Assembly: GCA_035640455.1 (NCBI GenBank) | Contig: DASQWB010000063.1 | Span: 1-59,635 of the forward strand | Source of the DNA: AC-50 sp035640455 | Lineage (GTDB): Bacteria > Actinomycetota > Thermoleophilia > Gaiellales > Gaiellaceae | Direction of reading: 5' to 3' | DNA length: 59,635 bases | Part shown: positions 49,111-57,182 of the stretch, one piece after another | How the letters are laid out: every line of letters begins with the position of its first letter | Position numbering within the stretch: position 1 is the first letter of the stretch | Translations under genes and position numbers: made by a program | The notes under the pieces: generated by a model | Told to the model about the DNA's origin: nothing | Seen by the model: only the letters and a program-made list of their open reading frames with translations | The model's database searches: none

Positions 49111-50805
49111 TCAGGGAACGCCTCGCCCGCTGAGGCGCGCGCCTACGTGACCTGAGCGGGCTCGAGCGCGTCCCTCGCGAGCATCCTCCCAGGCGTCCGC
49201 TTCCACGATCATCGCGTAGCGAACGAGGAGGTCGAAGAGTTCGCCGACGAGGCCCGACGGGATCGTCCCGAGCTCGGCCGCCTGACGCTCGCGCGCCGTC
49301 TTCATCGCCTCGACGCGAGATGGCTGGAGAGTCGGGATGCCGTGCTTGCGTTTGAGCTCGGCGATCTCCGACACGATCGCGAAGCGCTCCGCGAGCAGCG
49401 CGAGCAGGCGATCGTCCACGGCATCGATCGCGGCTCGCGGCTCGGCGAGCACGTTGAACGCGTCCAGCGGCCGCCGCAGAGCCTCGAGCTTCAACAGCAG
49501 CTCGCCGCGCTCGGTCTCGGGGAGCGAGTCGACGACGATGCCGCCTCCCGCGTGAGCGTAGATCCGCCCCGCGCTCGCGTAGACGACCCGGATCGCGACC
49601 GACGTGTCGATCCAGCCGTCCGAGCCGAAGAATCCGATCGCGCCGCAGTACGGGCCGCGTCGCACCGGCTCGAGCTCGTCGATCACCTCGATCGCCCGCA
49701 GCTTCGGCGCGCCGGTGATCGAGGCGGGCGGGAAGAGCGCTCCGAGGATGCGCGACGCCGAGACCCCGTCTTCGAGTTCCCCGGACACCGTCGACTCGAG
49801 GTGGTAGAGGTGGTTGAACCGCTTCGCCTCGCACAGCGAGTCCACCTGCACCGAGCCGCGTCGGCAGACCCGGCCGAGGTCGTTGCGAACGACGTCGACG
49901 ATCATCACGTTCTCGGCCCGGTCCTTGGGTCGGGCGAGGAGGGGAGCCCGCTGATCCACGCCGTCGACCTCGATGGGCGCCGTCCCCTTGATCGGCCGGG
50001 AGTGAGCGTGTCCGCCCGCGACCTGGAAGAACCTCTCCGGCGAAGTCGAGAGGAGCGGCGGGTCGAAGTCGAGGTAGGCGAAGAAGGGGTTCGGCGTCGT
50101 CTCGCGCATGCCGGCGTAGGCTCCGAAGAGGTCGCCGTCGTACCCGGCCGAGAAGCGGGCCGTGATGTTTGCCTGGAAGATGTCGCCGGCGCGGATGTAC
50201 TCGACCGTCCTCGCCACCCGCTCCATGAGCTCGTCGAGCGAGATGTCCGGGCGTAGGTCCCCGTGGACGCGGAACGGCGCCGCCGGAGGCTCGCGGTCGC
50301 GCCAGGCGTCCCAGCGCCGCTCGAGCGCAGCCACCTCGTCCTCGAGCGCCGGCTCGTACGCCCAGGTCGCGCGAGCGGTAGCGCGGTCGAACACGAGGAC
50401 CGCGCCGTAGCGCACCAACCTCACCGCCGGCACGCTCGGCTCGTTGACGTGTCGCGACGTCCGCGTCTCCCGTGCCGGATTGGCGTCGTAGCCGACGTAG
50501 CCGATCGCGCCGGTCTGCACGGGGTCGGGAGCGCCAAGCGGTCCCACCGGGCACCAGTCGTCGAGCACGCGCAGCCAGTCGACCTCGACGCGGCGGCGGT
50601 CGCCGTCGTCGACGAGCCACGCCCGCGACCCTTCGTGCCGGAGCTCTTGGACGGGCAGCGCTCCGACGACCGAGTAGCGCGCGGTAGAGGCGTCGAACGG
50701 CCCGAGGCTCTCGAGGATCGCACGGCCGCGGGCGATCGTCCGCAGGTGCGCGAAGAAGTGGAACGGGTCGTCGACCCGACTCGGCGCGACGACGAACGGC
50801 TTCAC
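49111..50805 (-). CDS. Aminodeoxychorismate synthase component I fused to a chorismate-mutase-like domain
   Basis: A 564-residue fusion. Residues 1-450 are a chorismate-binding subunit. K273 in SRPIKGTAP is the catalytic Lys of aminodeoxychorismate synthases (anthranilate synthases have A there). Further blocks are MIVDVVRNDLGRV, ITGAPKLRAIEVIDELEP and HAGGGIVVDSLPETE. Residues 455-540 are an AroQ-fold domain (RAAIDAVDDRLLALLAERFA) whose second half, PSRVEAMKTARERQAAEL with ELFDLLVRYAMIVEA, is more like PchB-type isochorismate-pyruvate lyase than classical mutase. GTG 50805 overlaps the amidotransferase stop. The product could be 4-amino-4-deoxyprephenate or a lyase product. Confidence 0.85.
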   Translation of the reverse strand: MKPFVVAPSRVDDPFHFFAHLRTIARGRAILESLGPFDASTARYSVVGALPVQELRHEGSRAWLVDDGDRRRVEVDWLRVLDDWCPVGPLGAPDPVQTGAIGYVGYDANPARETRTSRHVNEPSVPAVRLVRYGAVLVFDRATARATWAYEPALEDEVAALERRWDAWRDREPPAAPFRVHGDLRPDISLDELMERVARTVEYIRAGDIFQANITARFSAGYDGDLFGAYAGMRETTPNPFFAYLDFDPPLLSTSPERFFQVAGGHAHSRPIKGTAPIEVDGVDQRAPLLARPKDRAENVMIVDVVRNDLGRVCRRGSVQVDSLCEAKRFNHLYHLESTVSGELEDGVSASRILGALFPPASITGAPKLRAIEVIDELEPVRRGPYCGAIGFFGSDGWIDTSVAIRVVYASAGRIYAHAGGGIVVDSLPETERGELLLKLEALRRPLDAFNVLAEPRAAIDAVDDRLLALLAERFAIVSEIAELKRKHGIPTLQPSRVEAMKTARERQAAELGTIPSGLVGELFDLLVRYAMIVEADAWEDAREGRARARSGHVGARLSGRGVP

Positions 50806-51437
50806 GGCGCGACGGCGAGGAGCTCCGAGGGCTCGGCGGTGACGCCGCTCGTCGCGGCGAAGTTCGCGAGCATCCTGCGGCCCGCCTCCCCGGTGAGGAC
50901 CGATTCCGGGTGGAACTGGACGCCGACGACGGGGAAGCTGCGATGGCGGACGGCCATCACGGTGTCGTCTTCGAGCGCGCGGGCGACGACGCGCAGGCCG
51001 CAGGCCCCGAGGCCGCGATCGGCGACGTGAAGCGAGTGGTAGCGGCCGGCGTCGATCACCGGCGGTAAGCCCTCGAAGAGCGGGTCGGGCGAGAGCCTCA
51101 CCGCAGTCGCCTTGCCGTGGATCGGCGTCGGGTGACGCGCGACGGAGGCGCCGAACGCGGCGCCGATGCACTGGTGCCCGAGGCAGATTCCAAGCACCGG
51201 CAGTCCCCGGCGAGCGGCGGCCAGGATCACGTCGACCGAGGCGCCGGCCTCGGCAGGGCTCATGGGGCCCGGCGAGACGATGACCGCGGCGAGCGTCGGA
51301 TCATGCGCGACGTCCCAGGCGTCGATCCGGTCGTTGCGCCGGACCTCGATGTGCTCGACCTCGGGCGGAAGAAGCTGGACGACGTTGTAGACGAACGAGT
51401 CGTAGTTGTCGACGATGAGGATGGTCTCGGCGCGCAG
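50802..51437 (-). CDS. pabA: Glutamine amidotransferase (PabA/TrpG type) without a canonical start
   Basis: A class I glutamine amidotransferase that supplies ammonia to the chorismate enzyme. Catalytic Cys is in LGICLGHQCIGAAFG, and His-Glu in VVGVQFHPESVLTGEAGRR. The conserved N-terminus ILIVDNYDSFVYNVVQLL is read in frame before any ATG; the first ATG (51263, MSPAEAG) would remove it. An in-frame TAG at 51449-51447, the stop of the U32 gene, lies only three codons upstream of CTG 51437. The candidates are therefore CTG 51437, ACG 51440 or ATC 51425. I give the coordinate for CTG (211 residues). Confidence 0.84.
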   Translation of the reverse strand: MRAETILIVDNYDSFVYNVVQLLPPEVEHIEVRRNDRIDAWDVAHDPTLAAVIVSPGPMSPAEAGASVDVILAAARRGLPVLGICLGHQCIGAAFGASVARHPTPIHGKATAVRLSPDPLFEGLPPVIDAGRYHSLHVADRGLGACGLRVVARALEDDTVMAVRHRSFPVVGVQFHPESVLTGEAGRRMLANFAATSGVTAEPSELLAVAP

Positions 51438-51446
51438 CGTTGCGAC

Positions 51447-52607
51447 CTACTGGCTCGAGGTGCCGGCGCGCGCAACCTGAGTCAGGGGGATGAACGTCAC
51501 GTTCGCGTTCTGCAACCTGTGGCCGCGCGAGTTCTTGAGCTCGTTGATTCGTCGCTTGCGCTCCAGGTGGCGCTCCGCAAACCCGGGCTGGAAGGTGATG
51601 ACCTCCTCCGCGTAGTCGAAGCAGTACCGGCACGCGCCTCCGCAGTCCTTCGCCTTGCAGTCGCTGCGGAGGAACATCCTGATGTAGTCGTCCAGCTTGC
51701 GGTTGTCGATGTAGACCTCGGCCAGATACTCCTCGGGCGCCACGTCGTCCCGATAGGCGAAGTGCTGGATCAGATCGAGCAGGTTCCCGTCGTAGCGGCG
51801 GCTGTGGTACGCGGTGACGCGCTTGCGCAGGAACTCGACCGGAGTGTTCCGGTCGGTGATCTTGAACCGGCGGTAGCCGATCGCCTCGTAGTGGACGAGG
51901 TCCTCGGGCCGGATCCAGTCGGCGATCAGGTAGTTCGCGGGCTCGCGCAGGCGTTCGTGGCTGCACCAGTTGTAGCTGTAGTCGTGCTCGACCACGGCGT
52001 CGAGCGACTGGCTCGACGAGTGCGAGAGGAAGTTCTGGTGGTTGTAGATCTCGGGGCAGTACTGGAAGCAGTTGTTGTTGACGATGAGTTCGAGCTCGGC
52101 ATTCGCAACGCGGGCTATGCCTTTGAGCGTCCTGAAGTCCCGATTCACCTGGAGGGGATCGAGGACGACGACGTCGGCGCCCAGGCTCTCCCAGTACTTC
52201 AACTCGCCGACCGACTTCACGTAGGCGCAGGCAGACACCTTGACCGCGATGTCGGGGTAGTTCGTCTTCACCAACTGGACGACGTTCGGGTTCGACACCG
52301 TGACGGAGCTCACGCCGGCAGCGCCGAGCTGGTCGAGGAAGCGGAAGAGATTATCTCGCGTGTCGTTGTCGAACTCCGCCAAGCCGAGGCAGGTCGAGTT
52401 CATGACGTAGTTGAAGTCGAGGCCGAGCGAGCGGCAATGACGGATGTGGGTCGCCAGTCGCTCCCAGCCGACGTCGGCGAGCATGACGCTCTCGTGGCCG
52501 CCACCGAGGTAGTCGACGGGGAGCTTCCCGTAGACCGAGGTGACCCCGTTGTCGGCGTAGAAGGCTACGAGCGCGTCATCGAAGACCGTCGGAGCAATGA
52601 GCGCCAC
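51447..52607 (-). CDS. U32 peptidase-family protein (UbiU/RlhA-like)
   Basis: A 386-residue TIM-barrel-like protein of the U32 family. Hallmarks are VKVSACAYVKSVGELKYWE, ELELIVNNNCFQYCPEIYNH and a Cys-rich C-terminus DCKAKDCGGACRYCFDY. Cysteines are at 180, 184, 215, 317, 322, 326 and 329, enough for an iron-sulfur cluster. Characterised relatives in E. coli (UbiU, UbiV, RlhA, TrhP) hydroxylate rings without oxygen; others were called peptidases. GTG 52607 is the start. It is first in the operon with the amidotransferase and aminodeoxychorismate synthase. A radical SAM enzyme is unlikely, as there is no C-x3-C-x2-C near the N-terminus. Confidence 0.83.
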   Translation of the reverse strand: MALIAPTVFDDALVAFYADNGVTSVYGKLPVDYLGGGHESVMLADVGWERLATHIRHCRSLGLDFNYVMNSTCLGLAEFDNDTRDNLFRFLDQLGAAGVSSVTVSNPNVVQLVKTNYPDIAVKVSACAYVKSVGELKYWESLGADVVVLDPLQVNRDFRTLKGIARVANAELELIVNNNCFQYCPEIYNHQNFLSHSSSQSLDAVVEHDYSYNWCSHERLREPANYLIADWIRPEDLVHYEAIGYRRFKITDRNTPVEFLRKRVTAYHSRRYDGNLLDLIQHFAYRDDVAPEEYLAEVYIDNRKLDDYIRMFLRSDCKAKDCGGACRYCFDYAEEVITFQPGFAERHLERKRRINELKNSRGHRLQNANVTFIPLTQVARAGTSSQ

Positions 52608-52748
52608 CGCGATACCTCACCGCATGGGAGGGGTGAAGTCAACCCGGAGCGCCACGGGAGGCGCGTGCCCAACTGCCATGCCTTGCATTCGGGCCTCTTG
52701 CCGTGTCAGCATCACCCGTCGACCTGCAGCCGAGCAAAGAAAGGACGG

Positions 52749-52979
52749 ATGATGGCTGAGAAGGCGGAGAAGCGCTTCGGGCACGACGAGATCGAGCGCC
52801 TGGGGGAGAAGCTGGATCGGTTCGCCAACGACCTGAGCGACGACGAGCGGGATCTCCTGGCCACGGTGATCGAGATCGCGGGCCAGCGCGGGGCGGCCGA
52901 CCCAAACCTCTCGCTCTCGGACCGGCTCCACCGCGTCCGGGGCAGCCTGGACGTGGGCGCGTTCAACGCGATGGTCTGA
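52749..52979 (+). CDS. 76-residue acidic helical peptide
   Basis: Starts MMAEKAEKRFGHDEIERLGE after a good AAAGGACGG, and ends SLDVGAFNAMV. The middle IERLGEKLDRFANDLSDDER reads as amphipathic helix with many acidic residues. There is no Cys, no signal peptide and no transmembrane segment. The second half (NLSLSDRLHRVRGSLDVGAF) is less charged and could be a core-like segment. Its TGA overlaps the CTG of the ligase gene in the form CTGA. It is either a small regulatory protein or a ribosomal peptide precursor or carrier; I do not recognise the family. Divergent from the U32 operon, 140 bases apart. Confidence 0.6.
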   Translation: MMAEKAEKRFGHDEIERLGEKLDRFANDLSDDERDLLATVIEIAGQRGAADPNLSLSDRLHRVRGSLDVGAFNAMV

Positions 52980-54325
52980 CGCTTGCTGCCGCCGCCTCAC
53001 CGGCGGCAGACCTGGCCGGCCCCCTGCACGACGCACTCCGGCGCACGCTCGACTATGCCGTCGCCGAGGTGCCGTTCTACCGCGAGCGCGCGCGCCCCGG
53101 CGCTCATCTCGACGAGTTCCCGCTCATCGACCGCGACGTAGTGCAACACCACTTCTCGAGGTTCCTCGCGGCGACGCGATTCCCCGATTTCATCGTCATG
53201 TCCGGCGGCACGACCGGGCAAGTCGTCAACGCCACGATTCGGAACGAGGAGGAGTACGACGCCGCCTACCGGTACCTGAACGGCTCTCCGTCCGGCGCCG
53301 TCCCGGGCCTCGACGAGATCGACCGCTTCGGCCTCGACGTCTACTTCAACACGAACGGCTACACGCGGCGAAAGCCGAAGGGCTGGCCGCTTGTCAGCAT
53401 CCCCCTGGAGCGCAAGGTTCACGCCGACCTCATCACGCGCCTGCTGACGGAGGGCTTCGAGCTCGGCGGGAGGGTCTTTCCGGCCGGGTATCTCCAGGCG
53501 CAGAATGCGCTCCACCGCGTCCTCGCGGGGTACTACGCGGTCGCCGACGAGGCGCCGGACTCGTTCGAGCTCGACTCGGTGTTCGGCTACGGGTCGCACA
53601 TCACGCGCGTGTGGCACGAGCGGCTGCGCGCGCTCTGGGGGGCCGAGGTCGTCACCTCGTACGGTCTCTGTGAGTTCGCCGGCGCGAACGCCGCTCCCTG
53701 CTCGGAGTGTGGAGGCCTCCACTACCTCACCGCGTGGCAGGAGTTCTTGTCTCCGCGCGACCTGTCACCGGTGGACGCCGGTGACGCGGTGCTCGTCCTG
53801 ACGAGCCTCGTCCCCTTCGTGACGGTGCAGCCTCGGATCCGCTACGTCACGGGAGACCTCGTCACGATCGTCGGGCCGTGTCGTGCATCGGGCGTGGTCG
53901 GCTTTCGGTTCCGCGGACGCGAGCGGTCGAGCGTGGTCGACGACGCCGGCGGCACCGCCCAGGTGCTGTTGAGCGAGGTCGACCTCCTCGAGGTTCTCGA
54001 CCAGCTCGACGGAGTGCACGCGCATCGACATCCGTCCGAGATCCAGCTCTGGGACGACGGCGACCTGCGGCGCCCTCCGTTCCGAATGGGGCTGCCGCAG
54101 TTCGAGATCGACGGCAGCAGCTTCGCCGACGACGGCACCCTCCGCATCCGCGTCGCGGTCGCCTTCGATCCGGCGGCCGAACGCGCCGCGGCCCGGCGGT
54201 TCGAGGCGGCGTTGCTCGAGCTCTTGCACGCGGAGACTCCCGCGCTGAACGAGCGCGAGGCACGTGTGACCGTCGAGCTGGCGCGGCCGGGGGAGCTGCG
54301 CCAGCCGGTGAAGACGAGCGCCTGA
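52976..54325 (+). CDS. Phenylacetate-CoA ligase-like (PaaK/CapK) adenylate-forming enzyme
   Basis: An ANL-superfamily enzyme of about 449 residues. The N-terminal LHDALRRTLDYAVAEVPFYR is the usual PaaK start but precedes the first GTG (53069), which would cut it. The only in-frame start-like codon that keeps it is a CTG, best at 52976 overlapping the peptide stop. Other blocks are IVMSGGTTGQVVNAT (phosphate loop), VVTSYGLCEFAGANAAP with a CSEC, and RIRYVTGDLV. It should activate a carboxylate as an acyl-adenylate. With the chorismate genes next door, an aromatic acid is likely, or the peptide. Confidence 0.8.
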   Translation: MTLAAAASPAADLAGPLHDALRRTLDYAVAEVPFYRERARPGAHLDEFPLIDRDVVQHHFSRFLAATRFPDFIVMSGGTTGQVVNATIRNEEEYDAAYRYLNGSPSGAVPGLDEIDRFGLDVYFNTNGYTRRKPKGWPLVSIPLERKVHADLITRLLTEGFELGGRVFPAGYLQAQNALHRVLAGYYAVADEAPDSFELDSVFGYGSHITRVWHERLRALWGAEVVTSYGLCEFAGANAAPCSECGGLHYLTAWQEFLSPRDLSPVDAGDAVLVLTSLVPFVTVQPRIRYVTGDLVTIVGPCRASGVVGFRFRGRERSSVVDDAGGTAQVLLSEVDLLEVLDQLDGVHAHRHPSEIQLWDDGDLRRPPFRMGLPQFEIDGSSFADDGTLRIRVAVAFDPAAERAAARRFEAALLELLHAETPALNEREARVTVELARPGELRQPVKTSA

Positions 54326-54326
54326 G

Positions 54327-55670
54327 CTAGGCGGCCGGATCCGCAGCTGCAGCGGAGCGTCGGAGGACGTCGTGCGTCGCCTCGACCACGTGGTCGATCT
54401 GCGCCTCGGTGTGCACGGTGGCGAGGACGGAGTGGAGCGCGGCCGAGGGTGAGAGGTAGACGCCGCGCTCGAAGAGCCGGTGGGCGAACGTCCTGAAGCG
54501 GTCGGGGTCGACGGCGCGCTCGAAGTCGCAGGCGTCGCGGATTGCGTCTGTCTCCTCGTGGCCCGCTCGGAGGAAGAAGAGCTGGAGCATCGGGCCCACG
54601 TGCTGGACGAGCGCCGGAGCCGCCGTCTCGTCGATCGCCGCTCGCAGGCCGGCGACGAGCCGTTCGGCGAGCGCGTCGAGGCGCGCGAACGCGGGCGGGT
54701 CGAGCATGTCGATTGACTCGCGGACGACGGCGAGCAGGGCCGGGTTGCCGTTCTGCGTCCCGTAGTGGAGGATGCGGCCGCCGGCGAGGGCGTCGAGGAC
54801 GTCGGCCCGCCCGGCGAGCGCGGCGACGGGGAAGCCGGCGCCGAGGGCCTTGCCGAAGGTGACGAGGTCGGCGCGGACGCCGAAGCGCTCCTGCGCGCCG
54901 CCGGACGCGAGCCGGAAGCCGGTCACGGTCTCGTCGAGCCAGAGCAGTGCGCCGTGGTCGCCGGCGAGCGCGCGCAATCCCTCGAGGTAGCCTGGCGCAG
55001 GCGGGATCACGCCCATGTTCGCCATCGCCGGCTCGGTGACGATCGCCGCCACCTCGCCGCGGTTCGCGTCGAGCGCCGCGGCGGCGGCGTCGACATCGTT
55101 CCACGGGCAGAGGACGAGATCGCCGACCGCGGCCGCCGGGACGCCTTCGGAGTCGAGCCGGTCGAGCGCGCCCGGGTTCGAGCCAAGCGAGAGCCCGTCC
55201 GACCAGCCGTGGTAGTGCCCCTCGAACTTGAGCACCTTCGGCCGCCCGGTCACGCCGCGGACGAGCCGAAGCGCAGCCATGCAGGCCTCGGTGCCGGTGT
55301 TGGCGAGGCGCACGCGCTCCGCGCCGGGGATCATCCGGGTCAGCCGCTCGGCGACCTCGACCTCGATCTCGGTCGCGGTCGCGAGCAGGGCGCTCCGCGC
55401 GACCGCCTCCTGGGCGGCGCGGACGAGGCGCGGGTGGGCATGGCCGTGGGGGAGCGCGCCGTAGGCGAGCATCAGGTCGACGTAGCGGTTGCCGTCGACG
55501 TCGACGATCTCGCCGCCCTCGCCGCGCGCCATAAACAGCGGGTAGGGCCGGTAGTTGACGGTGCCGCGCGAGGGCGAGGCGACGCCGTCGACGAGCACCT
55601 CGAGCGCGCGCTCGAAGAGCTCGCCGGAGCGGGTCGTGCGGCGGCGGGCGGGAGCGACCGCGTCGGCCAC
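54327..55670 (-). CDS. Class III aminotransferase, glutamate-1-semialdehyde aminomutase-like
   Basis: A 447-residue fold type I PLP enzyme close to glutamate-1-semialdehyde 2,1-aminomutase. PLP Lys is K274 in TFGKALGAGFPVAALAGR. Other marks are VRLANTGTEACMAALRLVRG, KFEGHYHGWSD and LWLDETVTGFRLASGGAQ. It could be hemL itself or a paralog on another amino acid; the family cannot be split by eye. No heme genes are nearby, and it converges with the ligase gene, two bases apart. Its promoter region faces the 102-bp repeat array. Confidence 0.86.
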   Translation of the reverse strand: MADAVAPARRRTTRSGELFERALEVLVDGVASPSRGTVNYRPYPLFMARGEGGEIVDVDGNRYVDLMLAYGALPHGHAHPRLVRAAQEAVARSALLATATEIEVEVAERLTRMIPGAERVRLANTGTEACMAALRLVRGVTGRPKVLKFEGHYHGWSDGLSLGSNPGALDRLDSEGVPAAAVGDLVLCPWNDVDAAAAALDANRGEVAAIVTEPAMANMGVIPPAPGYLEGLRALAGDHGALLWLDETVTGFRLASGGAQERFGVRADLVTFGKALGAGFPVAALAGRADVLDALAGGRILHYGTQNGNPALLAVVRESIDMLDPPAFARLDALAERLVAGLRAAIDETAAPALVQHVGPMLQLFFLRAGHEETDAIRDACDFERAVDPDRFRTFAHRLFERGVYLSPSAALHSVLATVHTEAQIDHVVEATHDVLRRSAAAADPAA

Positions 55671-55701
55671 GCGCGCATGATAAGAGGCGGTTTCGACATG
55701 A

Positions 55702-56086
55702 CTCCAGCGTGTCGACCGGTCGGTTCAGACGGACGCGCGGGAAACCCGCGCGTCCTGATGGCGGCGTCGCAGGCGACGCCTCAGCAGCGGTTTTCTCGAA
55801 ATGCTCCAGCGTGTCGACCGGTCAGTTCAGACGGACGCGCGGGAAAACCGCGCGTCCTGATGGCGGCGTCGCAAGCGACGCCTCAGCAGCGGTTTTCTCG
55901 AAATGCTCCAGCGTGTCGACCGGTCGGTTCAGACGGACGCGCGGTAAACCCGCACGTCCTGATGGCGGCGTCGCAAGCGACGCCTCAGCAGCGGTTTTCT
56001 CGAAATGCTCCAGCGTGTCGACCGGTCGGTTCAGACGGACGCGCGGTAAACCCGCGCGTCCTGATGGCGGCGTCGCAAGCGACGCC
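55702..56086 (+). repeat. 102-bp tandem repeat array, about 3.8 copies, two hairpins per unit
   Basis: TCGACCGGTC starts recur at 55712, 55814, 55916 and 56018, a period of exactly 102. Each unit has hairpin 1 (GGACGCGCGGG pairs with CCCGCGCGTCC in copy 1 around AAA) and hairpin 2 (GGCGTCGC pairs with GCGACGCC around AG or AA), then a linker CAGCAGCGGTTTTCTCGAAA and TGCTCCAGCG. Copies differ by a few bases (GTCAG in copy 2, TAAAC loop in copies 3 and 4, one broken pair in copy 3). The array fills the gap between two divergent genes and ends three bases before an AAGGAGG. Because 102 is a multiple of 3 the region is also an open 34-residue peptide repeat, which I consider a side effect. Confidence 0.93.
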
Positions 56087-56099
56087 TTAAGGAGGCGCC

Positions 56100-57182
56100 G
56101 TGGGCGCGACCGTCCTCGTGATCGGCCTCGGCGACCTCGGCACGCGCGTGCTCGACGCGCTCGCGCGGCTGCCGGAGATCGAACGACTCGTCGGCGCCGG
56201 TCGGGACGAGGAGCGCGGACGCGCCCGCGCCGGCCAGGCGGCGTTCGTCGCCGAGCTCCTCGGCGGGCCGCGCCGCGTCGAGTTCGAGCGCGTCGACCTC
56301 GTCGACGTCGCGGCCGCCGCCTCGCTCCTGCGCCGGCTCGACCCGGACCTCGTCGTCACCGCCGCCTCCCGCCACACCTGGTGGCTGCCCTTCGCCGACG
56401 AGCGCGTGGATGCGATGCCGATGGGCGTCTGGCTCCCGCTCCAGCTCGTGCTCGTCCGCCGGCTGATGGAGGCGAGACGCGAGGCTGGCGTCGCCGCACG
56501 CGTCCTGTCCCTGCCCTACCCCGACGGGGTCGGCCCCGCGCTCGCGCCGTTCGGGCTCGCTCCCGAGCTCGGCGCCGGCAACGTGGCCGAGACGGCGCCG
56601 AAGCTCGCGCTGCTCGCCGCGCACGAGGCCGGCGTCGCCCGCGACGAGGTGCGCGTGCGGCTCGTCATGCACCACGCTGCCCAGCGCGTCGCGTTCGGGG
56701 ACGACGAGGCCGAGGAGGCGCCGTGGACCGCCGAGGTACGGGTCCGCGACGAGCCGCTCCCGCGCGAGCGGGTGGAGCGGCTCTTCCGCGCTCCCTGGCC
56801 GCTTCCGTCGGGCCGGGACACGCACGAGCTGTCCGCGGCGGCCACTGCGCACGCGGTGCGCGCGCTCCTCCGGGAGGAGCCGACGGCGACGCACGCGCCG
56901 GCGCCGAACGGGCTTCCCGGCGGCTATCCGGTCCGGCTCTCACGCGGCCGCGTCGAGCTCGACCTTCCCGAAGGGCTCGAGCTCACCGAGGCGATCGCCC
57001 TCAACGAGCGCGCGGCCGCGTTCGACGGCATCGAGCGCATCGAGCTGGACGGGACGGTCGTCCTCACGGCCGCCACGGCCGAGGCGGCGGAAAAGCTGCT
57101 CGGGCTGCGGCTCGAGCGCGTGGGCCCGCACGAGATGAACGACGTGGCCGACGAGCTCGTCGCACGGACGCCGCGCCGGTGA
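56100..57182 (+). CDS. Saccharopine dehydrogenase-like NAD(P)-binding protein
   Basis: A 360-residue protein with an N-terminal Rossmann motif (VLVIGLGDLGTRVLDALARL) and the segment RLDPDLVVTAASRHTWWLPF expected for saccharopine dehydrogenase or similar reductases. The rest (MHHAAQRVAFGDDEAEEAPW) does not match a named family that I know. GTG 56100 is preceded by AAGGAGG only four bases upstream. Its stop overlaps the GTG of the oxidase gene by four bases, so both act together, perhaps on an amino acid or polyamine. Confidence 0.65.
   Translation: MGATVLVIGLGDLGTRVLDALARLPEIERLVGAGRDEERGRARAGQAAFVAELLGGPRRVEFERVDLVDVAAAASLLRRLDPDLVVTAASRHTWWLPFADERVDAMPMGVWLPLQLVLVRRLMEARREAGVAARVLSLPYPDGVGPALAPFGLAPELGAGNVAETAPKLALLAAHEAGVARDEVRVRLVMHHAAQRVAFGDDEAEEAPWTAEVRVRDEPLPRERVERLFRAPWPLPSGRDTHELSAAATAHAVRALLREEPTATHAPAPNGLPGGYPVRLSRGRVELDLPEGLELTEAIALNERAAAFDGIERIELDGTVVLTAATAEAAEKLLGLRLERVGPHEMNDVADELVARTPRR

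Noticed and set aside
51447..52607. Radical SAM enzyme
   Set aside because: Cys residues are at 180 onward with no C-x3-C-x2-C near the N-terminus. The pattern is that of the U32 family.
55702..56086. CRISPR array
   Set aside because: The copies are contiguous 102-bp tandem units with no unique spacers, each with two hairpins. No cas genes are near.
55709..56090. A real 34-residue tandem repeat protein encoded by the array
   Set aside because: The open frame follows from the unit being a multiple of 3. Both strands stay open, and substitutions occur without regard to codon position while stems are mostly preserved.
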